From NCBI GenBank assembly GCA_903873945.1, contig CAIQQM010000250.1, positions 1-49,793 of the forward strand: a DNA stretch of 49,793 nt, read 5' to 3'. Made by a program: the position numbers and the translations under genes. The DNA comes from an uncultured Verrucomicrobiota bacterium. GTDB lineage: Bacteria > Verrucomicrobiota > Verrucomicrobiia > Limisphaerales > UBA8199. Below the pieces are notes generated by a model. The model was not told the DNA's origin, made no database searches, and saw only the letters and a program-made list of their open reading frames with translations. Below, piece by piece: positions 27,804 to 35,497 of the stretch (position 1 is the stretch's first letter; each line of letters opens with the position of its first letter).

Positions 27804-28343
27804 GTGACCAGCATGCGTTCAATTCACAACCTTGCGCTTATTGGCTTCATGGGGACCGGCAAATCCAGCATAGGCCGGCTGGCAGCCGACAGCCTGCATT
27901 TCACATTCCTGGATACCGACCAGGTCATCGAAGCGCGTGCTGGAAAATCAGTGGACGAGATCTTTCAACAGGACGGCGAGCCGGCATTTCGCGAATGGGA
28001 GCGGAAAATGGTTGAAGAGCTGGCTCATCGGGAAAAAACCGTGATCGCCACGGGCGGCGGCTTGCCAGCCGACAAGGCCAACCTGGCTAGCCTGAAAACC
28101 CACGCGCTCGTCATTTGTCTTTGGGCTTCGCCGGAGACGATTTGGGAGCGGGTTCGTGGCCACACGCACCGGCCGTTGTTGAACGAACCGGAGCCGATCG
28201 CGAAGATCCGGCATCTTCTCGCTGTTCGCGAACCCTATTATCGCCAGGCCGATGTGCTGGTGAACACCGAACTGCGCTCCGTGCGTGAAATTGCCGTGCA
28301 AGTGGTCCATCAATTTCATCTGGCGTGGTCGGCCCATCAATGA
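27804..28343 (+). CDS. aroK: Shikimate kinase
   Basis: The 179-residue P-loop kinase phosphorylates shikimate in chorismate synthesis. Motifs are Walker A GFMGTGKSSIGR, the shikimate-binding D-x-D (DTDQVIE), FREWE, the GGG of ATGGGLP and the lid segment RVRGHTHRPLL. GTG 27804 and ATG 27813 are both possible starts. Its stop overlaps the queG start (ATGA), so the two are coupled. Confidence 0.93.
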   Translation: MTSMRSIHNLALIGFMGTGKSSIGRLAADSLHFTFLDTDQVIEARAGKSVDEIFQQDGEPAFREWERKMVEELAHREKTVIATGGGLPADKANLASLKTHALVICLWASPETIWERVRGHTHRPLLNEPEPIAKIRHLLAVREPYYRQADVLVNTELRSVREIAVQVVHQFHLAWSAHQ

Positions 28344-29491
28344 ACGAGACTGTCCGGCAGCGGGCGCGGGAACTCGGGTTTGAGGATTGCCGTATCACCA
28401 CCGCAAGTTCGCCGGAGTCCGCCTCACATTTCCTGCAATGGCTCGCCGAAGGGCGGCACGGCGAAATGGCATACCTCGAACGCAACGCGGCCAAACGAGT
28501 TCAGCCCCAACAGATCCTCCCCGGGGCTCGGAGCATCATCATGCTGGCGTCCAGCTATGCGGAAGTTGCTAGCCTGAAGCTGGAAGCGTGTCACCAGGGG
28601 ACGGCTTCCCGGATTCAGAGCTCCGGAATCCAGGGACCGGGGTTTCGAGGGCAAACTTCGCTTCGTGAAGAAGCATCTTCAGCGGCCGGTGGTAACGGGG
28701 CTAGGCGGCTTTTCGGCTTTGTCGCCCGCTACGCGCGGGGCTGTGATTATCATGAAGTGCTTGGCGAACGGCTTAAGGCGCTCACCTTGTTTGTCAACGA
28801 ACTGGGCGGTAAAGGCGCCCATTCTTTGTGGTATGTGGATACTGGTCCGGTGCTCGAACGCGACCTGGCCCAGCGCGCCGGATTGGGATTCATTGGCAAA
28901 CACACGAATCTCATCAGCCGCCGATTCGGCAACTGGATTTTTCTTTCGGAGATTATCACCAATCTTGAGCTGAAACCGGATGCCCCGGAGCGAAACCGCT
29001 GCGGTTCTTGCGTGCGGTGTATCGCGGCCTGTCCGACTGGAGCCATTAAAGCGCCGTTTCAGCTCGATGCCCGGCGGTGTATCTCCTGCCTCACCATCGA
29101 GCTCAAAGGACCAATTCCGGCGGAACTCCGCCCGGCGATTGGAAATCGGATTTTTGGCTGTGACGATTGCTTGGCTGTGTGTCCCTGGAACAGATTTGCG
29201 CGCGAAGGGCAAATAATGAAGACGCGCACAGCTTCGGACCTTGGCGCCCCGAACCTGCTGGAGTTGCTGTCTCTTGACGAAGAGGGCTTCAAGCTCCGTT
29301 TCGCGGGCACGCCGATATTGCGCGCCAGGCGTCGCGGGCTGCTTCGCAACGTCTGCGTTGCTCTCGGGAATGTCGGTGACGAGGTTGCCCTGCCGGCATT
29401 GCAAAGGGCCTCGCGCGAGGCTGAGCCGTTGATTGCCGAGCATGCCAAATGGGCCATCAATCAGATCGGGGGACGACGACGAGAACCGTAG
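28340..29491 (+). CDS. queG: Epoxyqueuosine reductase QueG, with an in-frame insertion
   Basis: The 383-residue cobalamin/iron-sulfur enzyme does the last step of queuosine synthesis in tRNA. Motifs are [34 protein letters not shown] (cobalamin region) and two ferredoxin-like clusters [16 protein letters not shown] and [11 protein letters not shown], then a HEAT-like C-terminus. Between SSYAE and the RYARG motif there are about 50 residues (76-124) where the family usually has far fewer. This insert is rich in Gly, Ser and Ala and holds a DNA palindrome. ATG 28340 overlaps the aroK stop. Confidence 0.93.
   Translation: MNETVRQRARELGFEDCRITTASSPESASHFLQWLAEGRHGEMAYLERNAAKRVQPQQILPGARSIIMLASSYAEVASLKLEACHQGTASRIQSSGIQGPGFRGQTSLREEASSAAGGNGARRLFGFVARYARGCDYHEVLGERLKALTLFVNELGGKGAHSLWYVDTGPVLERDLAQRAGLGFIGKHTNLISRRFGNWIFLSEIITNLELKPDAPERNRCGSCVRCIAACPTGAIKAPFQLDARRCISCLTIELKGPIPAELRPAIGNRIFGCDDCLAVCPWNRFAREGQIMKTRTASDLGAPNLLELLSLDEEGFKLRFAGTPILRARRRGLLRNVCVALGNVGDEVALPALQRASREAEPLIAEHAKWAINQIGGRRREP
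28611..28631. repeat. Palindrome inside the queG insertion
   Basis: GGATTC and GAATCC flank the perfect core GAGCTC, making a near-perfect palindrome of 21 bases. It sits in the centre of the extra coding segment of queG and resembles a palindromic repeat that has entered a gene in frame. Confidence 0.6.
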
Positions 29492-29498
29492 CCGCGGT

Positions 29499-29696
29499 CA
29501 GCTCGCGCTGATCACCTTCGTCAAGGACCGGCCCGGCCACGACTGCTGGTACGCGATCGATACGGCCAAAATCAAGAAGGAGCTGGGCTGGGTGCCCGCT
29601 CACAAGTTCGAAGAAGGCATCCGGGAAACGGTTTTCTGGTATGTTGATAATCAGGAGTGGGTGAAGCAGGTGCTGGGGAAATCAGCCGGCTTATAG
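29499..29696 (+). pseudogene. rfbB: C-terminal remnant of dTDP-glucose 4,6-dehydratase (rfbB)
   Basis: The frame after the queG stop encodes [43 protein letters not shown] and NQEWV, the characteristic last 65 or so residues of RmlB/RfbB. The first 80 percent of the gene, including the NAD-binding fold, is absent. Similarity begins only about 8 bases after the queG stop codon, so a deletion or recombination joined the two. The remnant has no plausible start and is presumably not functional. Confidence 0.8.
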
Positions 29697-29781
29697 AGAA
29701 GCCGCCTCACCGGGACTGCCTGAACGCCAATTATTCCTTTCCACAAGCAGTCGAGGAATCACCGCCGAGATGCAGCCAGGG

Positions 29782-31149
29782 CTACGACCACACCCCGGCA
29801 ATCTTCGCCCCGCAAAAGCGGCATTTGCCGGCATCGAGGTTAAACGAGGTGACGGAAAAAATGTCCCGTTCGATGATGGGTTTCCGGCAAGCGGGACAAA
29901 ACGTTGTCTCTGCGTTTTCGAGGCCGGGCACGTTGCCGATGTAAACGTAACGGAGGCCCTCGGAACGGGCGATTTCACGCGCCTTCACGAGCGTTTCGAC
30001 CGGCGTGGGAGGGAGCTGGGCGAGCTTATGCTCGGGATGGAAGCGTGAGAAGTGCAGCGGACGATCAGATCCCAACTCCTTAGCGATCCAGCCACACATC
30101 CTGCGGATCATGGAAAGGTCGTCGGTGTAAGTCGGAACAACGAGATTGATGATCTCGAACCAAACGCCAAGTTCTTTGAGCGTCTGAAGCGTATTCAGGA
30201 TCGGCTGGAGTTTCCCGGAGTTAAGCGTCTTATAAGTCTCATCGTCGAAACCCTTGAGGTCAACGTGCGCGGCATCCACGAGCTGATAGAGGTCGCGGGC
30301 TGGGCGCTCCTCAATGGAGCCGCAACTGACGACGATGTTCCTGAGCTTGCGCTCGCGCGCGGCCTTGCAGATGTCGAAAGTGTATTCATAGAAAGCGGTC
30401 GGTTCGGAGTATGTGCAGGCAAGCGATAGGCAACCTAGGGCCTCGGCGACCGCAACGGCGTCCGCCGGGAAAAGGCTCAGTTTCGCTATTTGGTCGAGGG
30501 TCAGGCCCTGAGGCAACGGCGGGCGCAATCGCAGTTCTTCGCCGCGCGGGTCCTTGGTCTCTTCCGGTTTTTTTTGTGAAATCTCCCAATTCTGGCAATT
30601 GAGGCAGCGAAAGACGCAGCCGGAAGTGGCGAGCGAAAAGGTGCGGCTGCCGGGAAGGAAATGGAACAAGGGCTTTTTCTCAACCGGATCGACATGAAAC
30701 GTACAGGGGTTGGCATAGACCAGCGTGTAGAGCGTGCCGTCATCATTGACCTTGTTGCGGCAATGACTGCGGTCGCCGGGGGCCAGCAGGCAGTTGTTGG
30801 GGCAGACCTTGCACTGAACGTTGCGGCCGAGCTTGAAGTAGTGGGAGGCTTCCTTGGCCCAGCCGCGCTTTCGCCAGAGGTCCCAAAGTTCGCCCTTCGG
30901 CGCATCGCCCTTGAAAATGTCGGCAGGCGCTTCGGAATCGCGCCATTTGGCGAAGAAATCGAAGAGCGAAGCGGCGCCGGCGAGACCGGCAACCCCTGCG
31001 GCGCCCAAGCCAATGGCCGCCCGGCGCGAGAGGGGTTTGCCATGCAGGATAGTGGCGCGGCGACGAATCGAGGCGCCGCTATTTGCAACTCTGCCGTTCT
31101 GCGCTTCCGGATTGTTCACGGCTCGTCGCGATGCTTGATCCAGCCCCAT
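29782..31149 (-). CDS. AmmeMemoRadiSam system radical SAM enzyme with twin-arginine leader
   Basis: The 455-residue protein has the radical SAM cluster motif C-x3-C-x2-C (CVFRCLNC, Cys178, 182, 185) in the context FSLATSGCVFRCLNCQNWEISQ that marks this family. A four-Cys region precedes it (Cys113, 116, 120, 130), and a CPAC...CRFC pair ends the protein. The N-terminus has SRRAAIGLG (Arg42-Arg43) before a mild hydrophobic stretch, a twin-arginine export signal by pattern. It is the last gene of the operon and overlaps the small membrane gene. Its reaction is unknown. Export of a SAM-dependent enzyme would be unusual; the leader might instead be a membrane anchor. Confidence 0.9.
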   Translation of the reverse strand: MGLDQASRRAVNNPEAQNGRVANSGASIRRRATILHGKPLSRRAAIGLGAAGVAGLAGAASLFDFFAKWRDSEAPADIFKGDAPKGELWDLWRKRGWAKEASHYFKLGRNVQCKVCPNNCLLAPGDRSHCRNKVNDDGTLYTLVYANPCTFHVDPVEKKPLFHFLPGSRTFSLATSGCVFRCLNCQNWEISQKKPEETKDPRGEELRLRPPLPQGLTLDQIAKLSLFPADAVAVAEALGCLSLACTYSEPTAFYEYTFDICKAARERKLRNIVVSCGSIEERPARDLYQLVDAAHVDLKGFDDETYKTLNSGKLQPILNTLQTLKELGVWFEIINLVVPTYTDDLSMIRRMCGWIAKELGSDRPLHFSRFHPEHKLAQLPPTPVETLVKAREIARSEGLRYVYIGNVPGLENAETTFCPACRKPIIERDIFSVTSFNLDAGKCRFCGAKIAGVWS

Positions 31150-31379
31150 CGCTGAAGAGCAAGATACACCGCCGGCAAGCTATGCGCGAGGACGAGAATG
31201 ATCAGGGGAATATGAAGCATGCGATGAAATGTCAGAGCGGATTTCTCGTCCAGGATTTTGCCAAGCCCGTAACGGCCGTCCATGACGTAGCCGGTAAAAA
31301 GGAACAACAGGAGCAATGGCAGCAAAGGCCACCCGCTCCAGCGTACCGCTTTGAGAAGAATGAAATTGAGTTTGCTCAT
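31116..31379 (-). CDS. Small His-containing membrane protein, possibly heme b-binding
   Basis: The 87-residue protein has two hydrophobic helices (about 14-33 and 52-76). The second holds His52, His56 and His66 (FHRMLHIPLIILVLAHSLP); the 14-residue spacing of His52 and His66 resembles the paired ligands of cytochrome b helices. ATG 31379 is chosen because GGAAAGG precedes it; the frame opens earlier at 31403. It lies 49 bases after the spermidine-synthase-like gene and overlaps the radical SAM gene. Heme binding is an inference; it may be a partner that brings electrons to the other operon products. Confidence 0.75.
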   Translation of the reverse strand: MSKLNFILLKAVRWSGWPLLPLLLLFLFTGYVMDGRYGLGKILDEKSALTFHRMLHIPLIILVLAHSLPAVYLALQRWGWIKHRDEP

Positions 31380-31428
31380 GTTACAGCCTTTCCGGATACA
31401 CATCGCGCCATGCGAGCCAATGGACAGG

Positions 31429-33681
31429 TCATAGGGGCCTCATCATTGCGCCCGCGAGAAGGTTTAAGGCGGCCGCCAGCCAGCAGACGCCCGCTACGCC
31501 GAGCAGCGGAATCAGGAACGTGCAGGCCAGCAAGGCGCCAAGAGACGCCCCAACAAAATCCGCCGCATAAAGTTTGGAAGCGCCCGCGCCAGTGCCATCG
31601 AATTCAACCCGGTTGGCCAGTGGAAACTGCATCCCCACAACAAAAGCGAGGACCAGGGTGAGAACGCTGATGAGCACTTTGAGCGCGAGGAGCGAGGCGT
31701 CGCTGCCACCCATCCGATTCAACCAGGGAAGCAAAAGTGGGAGAAGGATTGCATAAGCAGTGAGCGCGCACGCCAGGAGAGCCAAAATCATTCGGTGGAC
31801 CGGCAATACCCTCTCTGAAACCGGGTCGCGCAGCCCCGTGTTTTCCTGCGTAGAAGGGGAAACCAGGACGGAGCCACCATCTCCGACGGGGTTGAAGAGG
31901 CGGTTGGCTGCCAGTGCCCCGAGAGCCAACCCGATCATAAAGACCGTCACGATGATGCCAACCTGATGATAGACCGATCCGCAAAGGACCTGGAAGGCCA
32001 GGAGGAGGACAACCTCCAAAGCGGAAGCGGCAAAGCCCGAAGCAAACAGGACAAGGGCGCTGCCGCGCAACCGGGCGATGTAGAAACCCAGCAGAAGAAG
32101 CAGCGCCGCTTGCAGCGGCCCGAAGCTGAAATCGAATTGGCTCATCCAGTGGCGGAGGTAATAGTAATAGAGAACCGGGCTGAAGTTCTGGTTGAGCGGC
32201 ACCGGTTGCGCCGCGGCATGGGCCAGGTCTGCCATGCGGTCGGGTGTCATCATCGCGTCGAGGTAATGATGATTGACCAGTCTGGTTTTAATCCCGCGCT
32301 GTTCGATGCGCGCCGCGATGTCGCTGAACAGCGGGCCGTCCGAGGCGAGGAAAAAGATGCGGCTGCCGGGAATTGCCAGGATGTTGCGGAAGGATTGATT
32401 TGATGACAACCGGGCGGAGGACAGTATGCGCGTCATCTCCCGGCTGACATAATTTTCATATCGACCGAGCGAAAAAGACACCACTCCATCACTGACGAGC
32501 GCGCGTTTGACATCCGCCAGGAATTCGACGGTGTAGAACCGGTTGAGCAGGGCAGTGGACGGCGCCGGAACATCGATAATAACCACGTCATACTTATCCA
32601 GGGTCTTCTTGATGAACAAACGTCCATCGCCATTGATGATTCGGATGCGGCTGTCAGCCAGGTTTTCCGGAAGATATTTTCTGCCGAACTCCAAAATCGC
32701 GGGGTCCAGCTCGACATAATCGACGCGGGCGACATTGTATTTGAGGATTTCCCTGGCGGTGCCGGAGATGCCGCCGGAGACGAGCAGTACTTTGCGGGCA
32801 TCAGGCCGTTGCGACATTGCATAATGCACAACCTCCTCAACATGTTGGTCATCGCGTGTCGAAATGGCCGGAAGGCCGTTTTCGAAGAAATCGAATTGGC
32901 CGTCGGACTCGGTGATGACGAGTTTTCCGTAGGGAGAGTTCGCCCGGGCAACAATCCGCTGCCGCGGGTACTGCAAGCCGGTTGAAATGCCGTCAAGGTC
33001 GGCGAAAACCATCAGCGCAAGAAGCCCGGCGCCCAAAACCGAGGCAAGCAGCGAAAGTGAGCGCCGCCCGCAAAGAAAGCCGGTGGCACAGGCGACCCCG
33101 AGGTTCAAGAAAGCGGGCCAGAGTAGGATGGAGCTGTGGTCAAGGAACCGGACAAGCACAAAGCTGAAAACAATTCCTCCGATTATGCTGCCAATGCTGT
33201 CGGCGACGTAGGCGCGCCCAATTCCGGCGGAACCTTCCCGGCGCGCCAGAATCGAACACGACAGCGTCAAAGCGAAGCCGGCCGGGAGACAATAAGGCAG
33301 CAGCAGGAAAGAGACGCCGGCCATGGTTTGACCGGCGCCAACCGCAGCTCCGCGAATAAAGACAAGATTGCGCAAGGCGCGCAAAAGAAAAACCTGGAGC
33401 AAAGGCAGAACGGCAACGAGGATTTGGAGAATTGCCAGGATGGACAACTGGGCGCGGATTCGTTCCGAGACGCGGCCAAGCCAGGTCCCGATGCCCATCA
33501 ACAAGAGCCACAGACCCAGCACTATGCCAAAAACCATTTCGTTTCCGGAGAAAGCGGCCAGCAGTTCGCGCATCAGCGCGAGCTGGGTCATAACACAGGA
33601 GACGCCAAGCGCGCCGACGGCGACAAGCACCAGAATCCGTCCGTTTTGCTGCAGGGGCGCCACCTGTTTGTGGACGGGCAT
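31429..33681 (-). CDS. Multispanning membrane protein with central spermidine-synthase-like domain
   Basis: The 750-residue protein has about six or seven helices (residues 15-225), a Rossmann methyltransferase/aminopropyltransferase-like domain (about 240-470), then about six more helices (about 485-750). The central domain keeps GKLVITESD, the glycine loop in altered form (LLVSGGISGTAREIL, where GGGDG is usual), YVELDPAIL and VVIIDVPAPS. Such membrane SpeE-like proteins are common and functionally unassigned. It follows the Memo-AMMECR1 gene by 27 bases. The altered loop argues against ordinary spermidine synthesis. Confidence 0.87.
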   Translation of the reverse strand: MPVHKQVAPLQQNGRILVLVAVGALGVSCVMTQLALMRELLAAFSGNEMVFGIVLGLWLLLMGIGTWLGRVSERIRAQLSILAILQILVAVLPLLQVFLLRALRNLVFIRGAAVGAGQTMAGVSFLLLPYCLPAGFALTLSCSILARREGSAGIGRAYVADSIGSIIGGIVFSFVLVRFLDHSSILLWPAFLNLGVACATGFLCGRRSLSLLASVLGAGLLALMVFADLDGISTGLQYPRQRIVARANSPYGKLVITESDGQFDFFENGLPAISTRDDQHVEEVVHYAMSQRPDARKVLLVSGGISGTAREILKYNVARVDYVELDPAILEFGRKYLPENLADSRIRIINGDGRLFIKKTLDKYDVVIIDVPAPSTALLNRFYTVEFLADVKRALVSDGVVSFSLGRYENYVSREMTRILSSARLSSNQSFRNILAIPGSRIFFLASDGPLFSDIAARIEQRGIKTRLVNHHYLDAMMTPDRMADLAHAAAQPVPLNQNFSPVLYYYYLRHWMSQFDFSFGPLQAALLLLLGFYIARLRGSALVLFASGFAASALEVVLLLAFQVLCGSVYHQVGIIVTVFMIGLALGALAANRLFNPVGDGGSVLVSPSTQENTGLRDPVSERVLPVHRMILALLACALTAYAILLPLLLPWLNRMGGSDASLLALKVLISVLTLVLAFVVGMQFPLANRVEFDGTGAGASKLYAADFVGASLGALLACTFLIPLLGVAGVCWLAAALNLLAGAMMRPL

Positions 33682-33708
33682 GCCAATTCAAAAGCCGAGT
33701 TTCGGAAC

Positions 33709-35298
33709 TTAGTCCTCCTCGAACGATTCAACGCGGTAGATGGAAACCGAGGTGTCCTTGCCGCGCCAGGCGGAAGGTTCGCAGCCGGCCTTCTGCGAAA
33801 GATGGTTTAGAAATTGGACTTTATCCGGAAGCTGCGCCCAAACCTGGGGCAGAAAGGTTGCCATGCCGGGGCCGACACGCAGCACCACGCCGTCTTCGTA
33901 AGGCCGGAGTTTGCTCAAAAGGTCCTCCGGCGAACTAAACTGTAATGGCTTCGGCTCAGTCAAAACGCTGATTTCGATTTTGATTTTATCCACTTCGTCG
34001 GGGCGGACAGGGAGGAAGCGCGGGTCACGCAACGCGGCACTGCAGGCGTTGTCCATGACGGCTTTATAGAGGGATTCCTGCGGGAGAATATGACCGATGC
34101 AGCCGCGCAACGCGCCATCGGCGGTTAGCGTCACGAAGCAGGCTTTCTTTTCCGCCAGTTTTGCGGCCACGCTCCCGCTCTGGACATCAGGCAAATCGCC
34201 ATTGGTCGCGACGCTTTTGAGTGTCCGGCGAGCCAGTTCGAGCAGAAACCTTCTCTCCTCCGCAGAATAGTTCTGGTTTGCCGGATCGTAAAACGCCACC
34301 GCTGTATAGCCGACAACGCGGTCCTTTTCGCCGGTGACATCGCCGCTGTTGCGGCAGTCCAACAAGCGGGCCTTCCAGCCTTTGAGCCAAGCCAAGCGCA
34401 TCAACGTAAGAATCGGCAATTTACCGCAGGCTTCCTGGGTTTTGACCTGCTCGATGTCAAGGTCGCAAATGGCTTTGACACAGCGGCCATCCAGTTCCTT
34501 TGCGACATCGTACGGGTGATAATGACTCAGGTCCGAGCTGGCGACAATAATTGTTTTGTCGTCTATGACGGCGGTCAGGGCGCGGGCGGCTTCGTCCGGA
34601 CTTGTATCCCCAAACAAGATGGGGAGGATTTTAAAGTCTTTTAAACTTCTTTGGAGAAAAGGAAGCTGGACCTCGACAGAATGCTCCCAGGTCTCAGGCG
34701 TGTCCTGGCCGGGTTCGGGCGCAGGCTTTGGCGACTGTTGCCAAAATGGAGGTCGCTCGACCGGACACCGTGGTTCCAGCACGAAGGGTGAAACTGAACT
34801 CAGCGCTTTGGACTTCTCCGAAACCGGAACCAGCCCAAGCGGGGTTCGGAAGGCGTTGGCGTTGGGAATAGACGCGCCCTGGAAAATGGCATAATGGCTG
34901 GGTCCCATGATTATGACCGTTTGGATGTCCCGCCCGGCCAGCAACTTGTAAGCGGCGGCGGCGGTGCGTCCCGAGTAGGCATAACCCGCGTGAGGACACA
35001 CCAGGCCTTTCAGGCGAGGGATATAATGGCCGGGGGCCCTGTCCAGCAGGCCGTCGACGGCTTTTGAAAGAGCCTGCCCATCGGATGGATAAAATAGCCC
35101 CGCGACAGCAGCCGCCCGAACCCGTTGCGGGTCGGGTGAAGCAACGGCCCGGGTGGTGTGGTTTGTAAGCCGGGGGCTCGTGGCAGGTTCGCCTGAACGC
35201 GCGCCGCACCCGGAACCCGGCAGGAGCAGTGCCAGAAGACTAATCGAAGCTGTTACCCTGCCGTTCCGGGTCCAGGAGAAATGCCTGTTCTTTTTCAT
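33709..35298 (-). CDS. Memo-AMMECR1 fusion protein with signal peptide (AmmeMemoRadiSam B and A)
   Basis: The 529-residue protein joins a Memo domain (about 60-340) to an AMMECR1 domain (about 345-525). Memo metal-site residues are present: His103 (PHAGYAYSG), His135 (GPSHY), His206 (EHSVEVQ) and Cys291 (CGKLPI). AMMECR1 has its hallmark LRGCIGHI (397-404). Residues 1-31 form a basic and hydrophobic export signal ending GSGC, a possible though imperfect lipobox at Cys31. It is first in the operon. Family members are usually thought of as cytoplasmic, so export is noteworthy; the biochemical role is unknown. Confidence 0.92.
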   Translation of the reverse strand: MKKNRHFSWTRNGRVTASISLLALLLPGSGCGARSGEPATSPRLTNHTTRAVASPDPQRVRAAAVAGLFYPSDGQALSKAVDGLLDRAPGHYIPRLKGLVCPHAGYAYSGRTAAAAYKLLAGRDIQTVIIMGPSHYAIFQGASIPNANAFRTPLGLVPVSEKSKALSSVSPFVLEPRCPVERPPFWQQSPKPAPEPGQDTPETWEHSVEVQLPFLQRSLKDFKILPILFGDTSPDEAARALTAVIDDKTIIVASSDLSHYHPYDVAKELDGRCVKAICDLDIEQVKTQEACGKLPILTLMRLAWLKGWKARLLDCRNSGDVTGEKDRVVGYTAVAFYDPANQNYSAEERRFLLELARRTLKSVATNGDLPDVQSGSVAAKLAEKKACFVTLTADGALRGCIGHILPQESLYKAVMDNACSAALRDPRFLPVRPDEVDKIKIEISVLTEPKPLQFSSPEDLLSKLRPYEDGVVLRVGPGMATFLPQVWAQLPDKVQFLNHLSQKAGCEPSAWRGKDTSVSIYRVESFEED

Positions 35299-35497
35299 CC
35301 GGCCACCTGTTTGTAGGAATTAATGCTCGTTCGTACTGAACGCTTTACCCTGGCTCTTAGCCATACTCTCCCCGCTGCATGTGTCAATCCTGTACTGCAT
35401 TCGAAAAGTGTTTTGCGTCCCTCCGCCCTCCACGACGGGTCTCCACCCGCTTGCCCTTGCCTCCAAAAACCAACATCCAGGATCCGGGAGGGATGCC

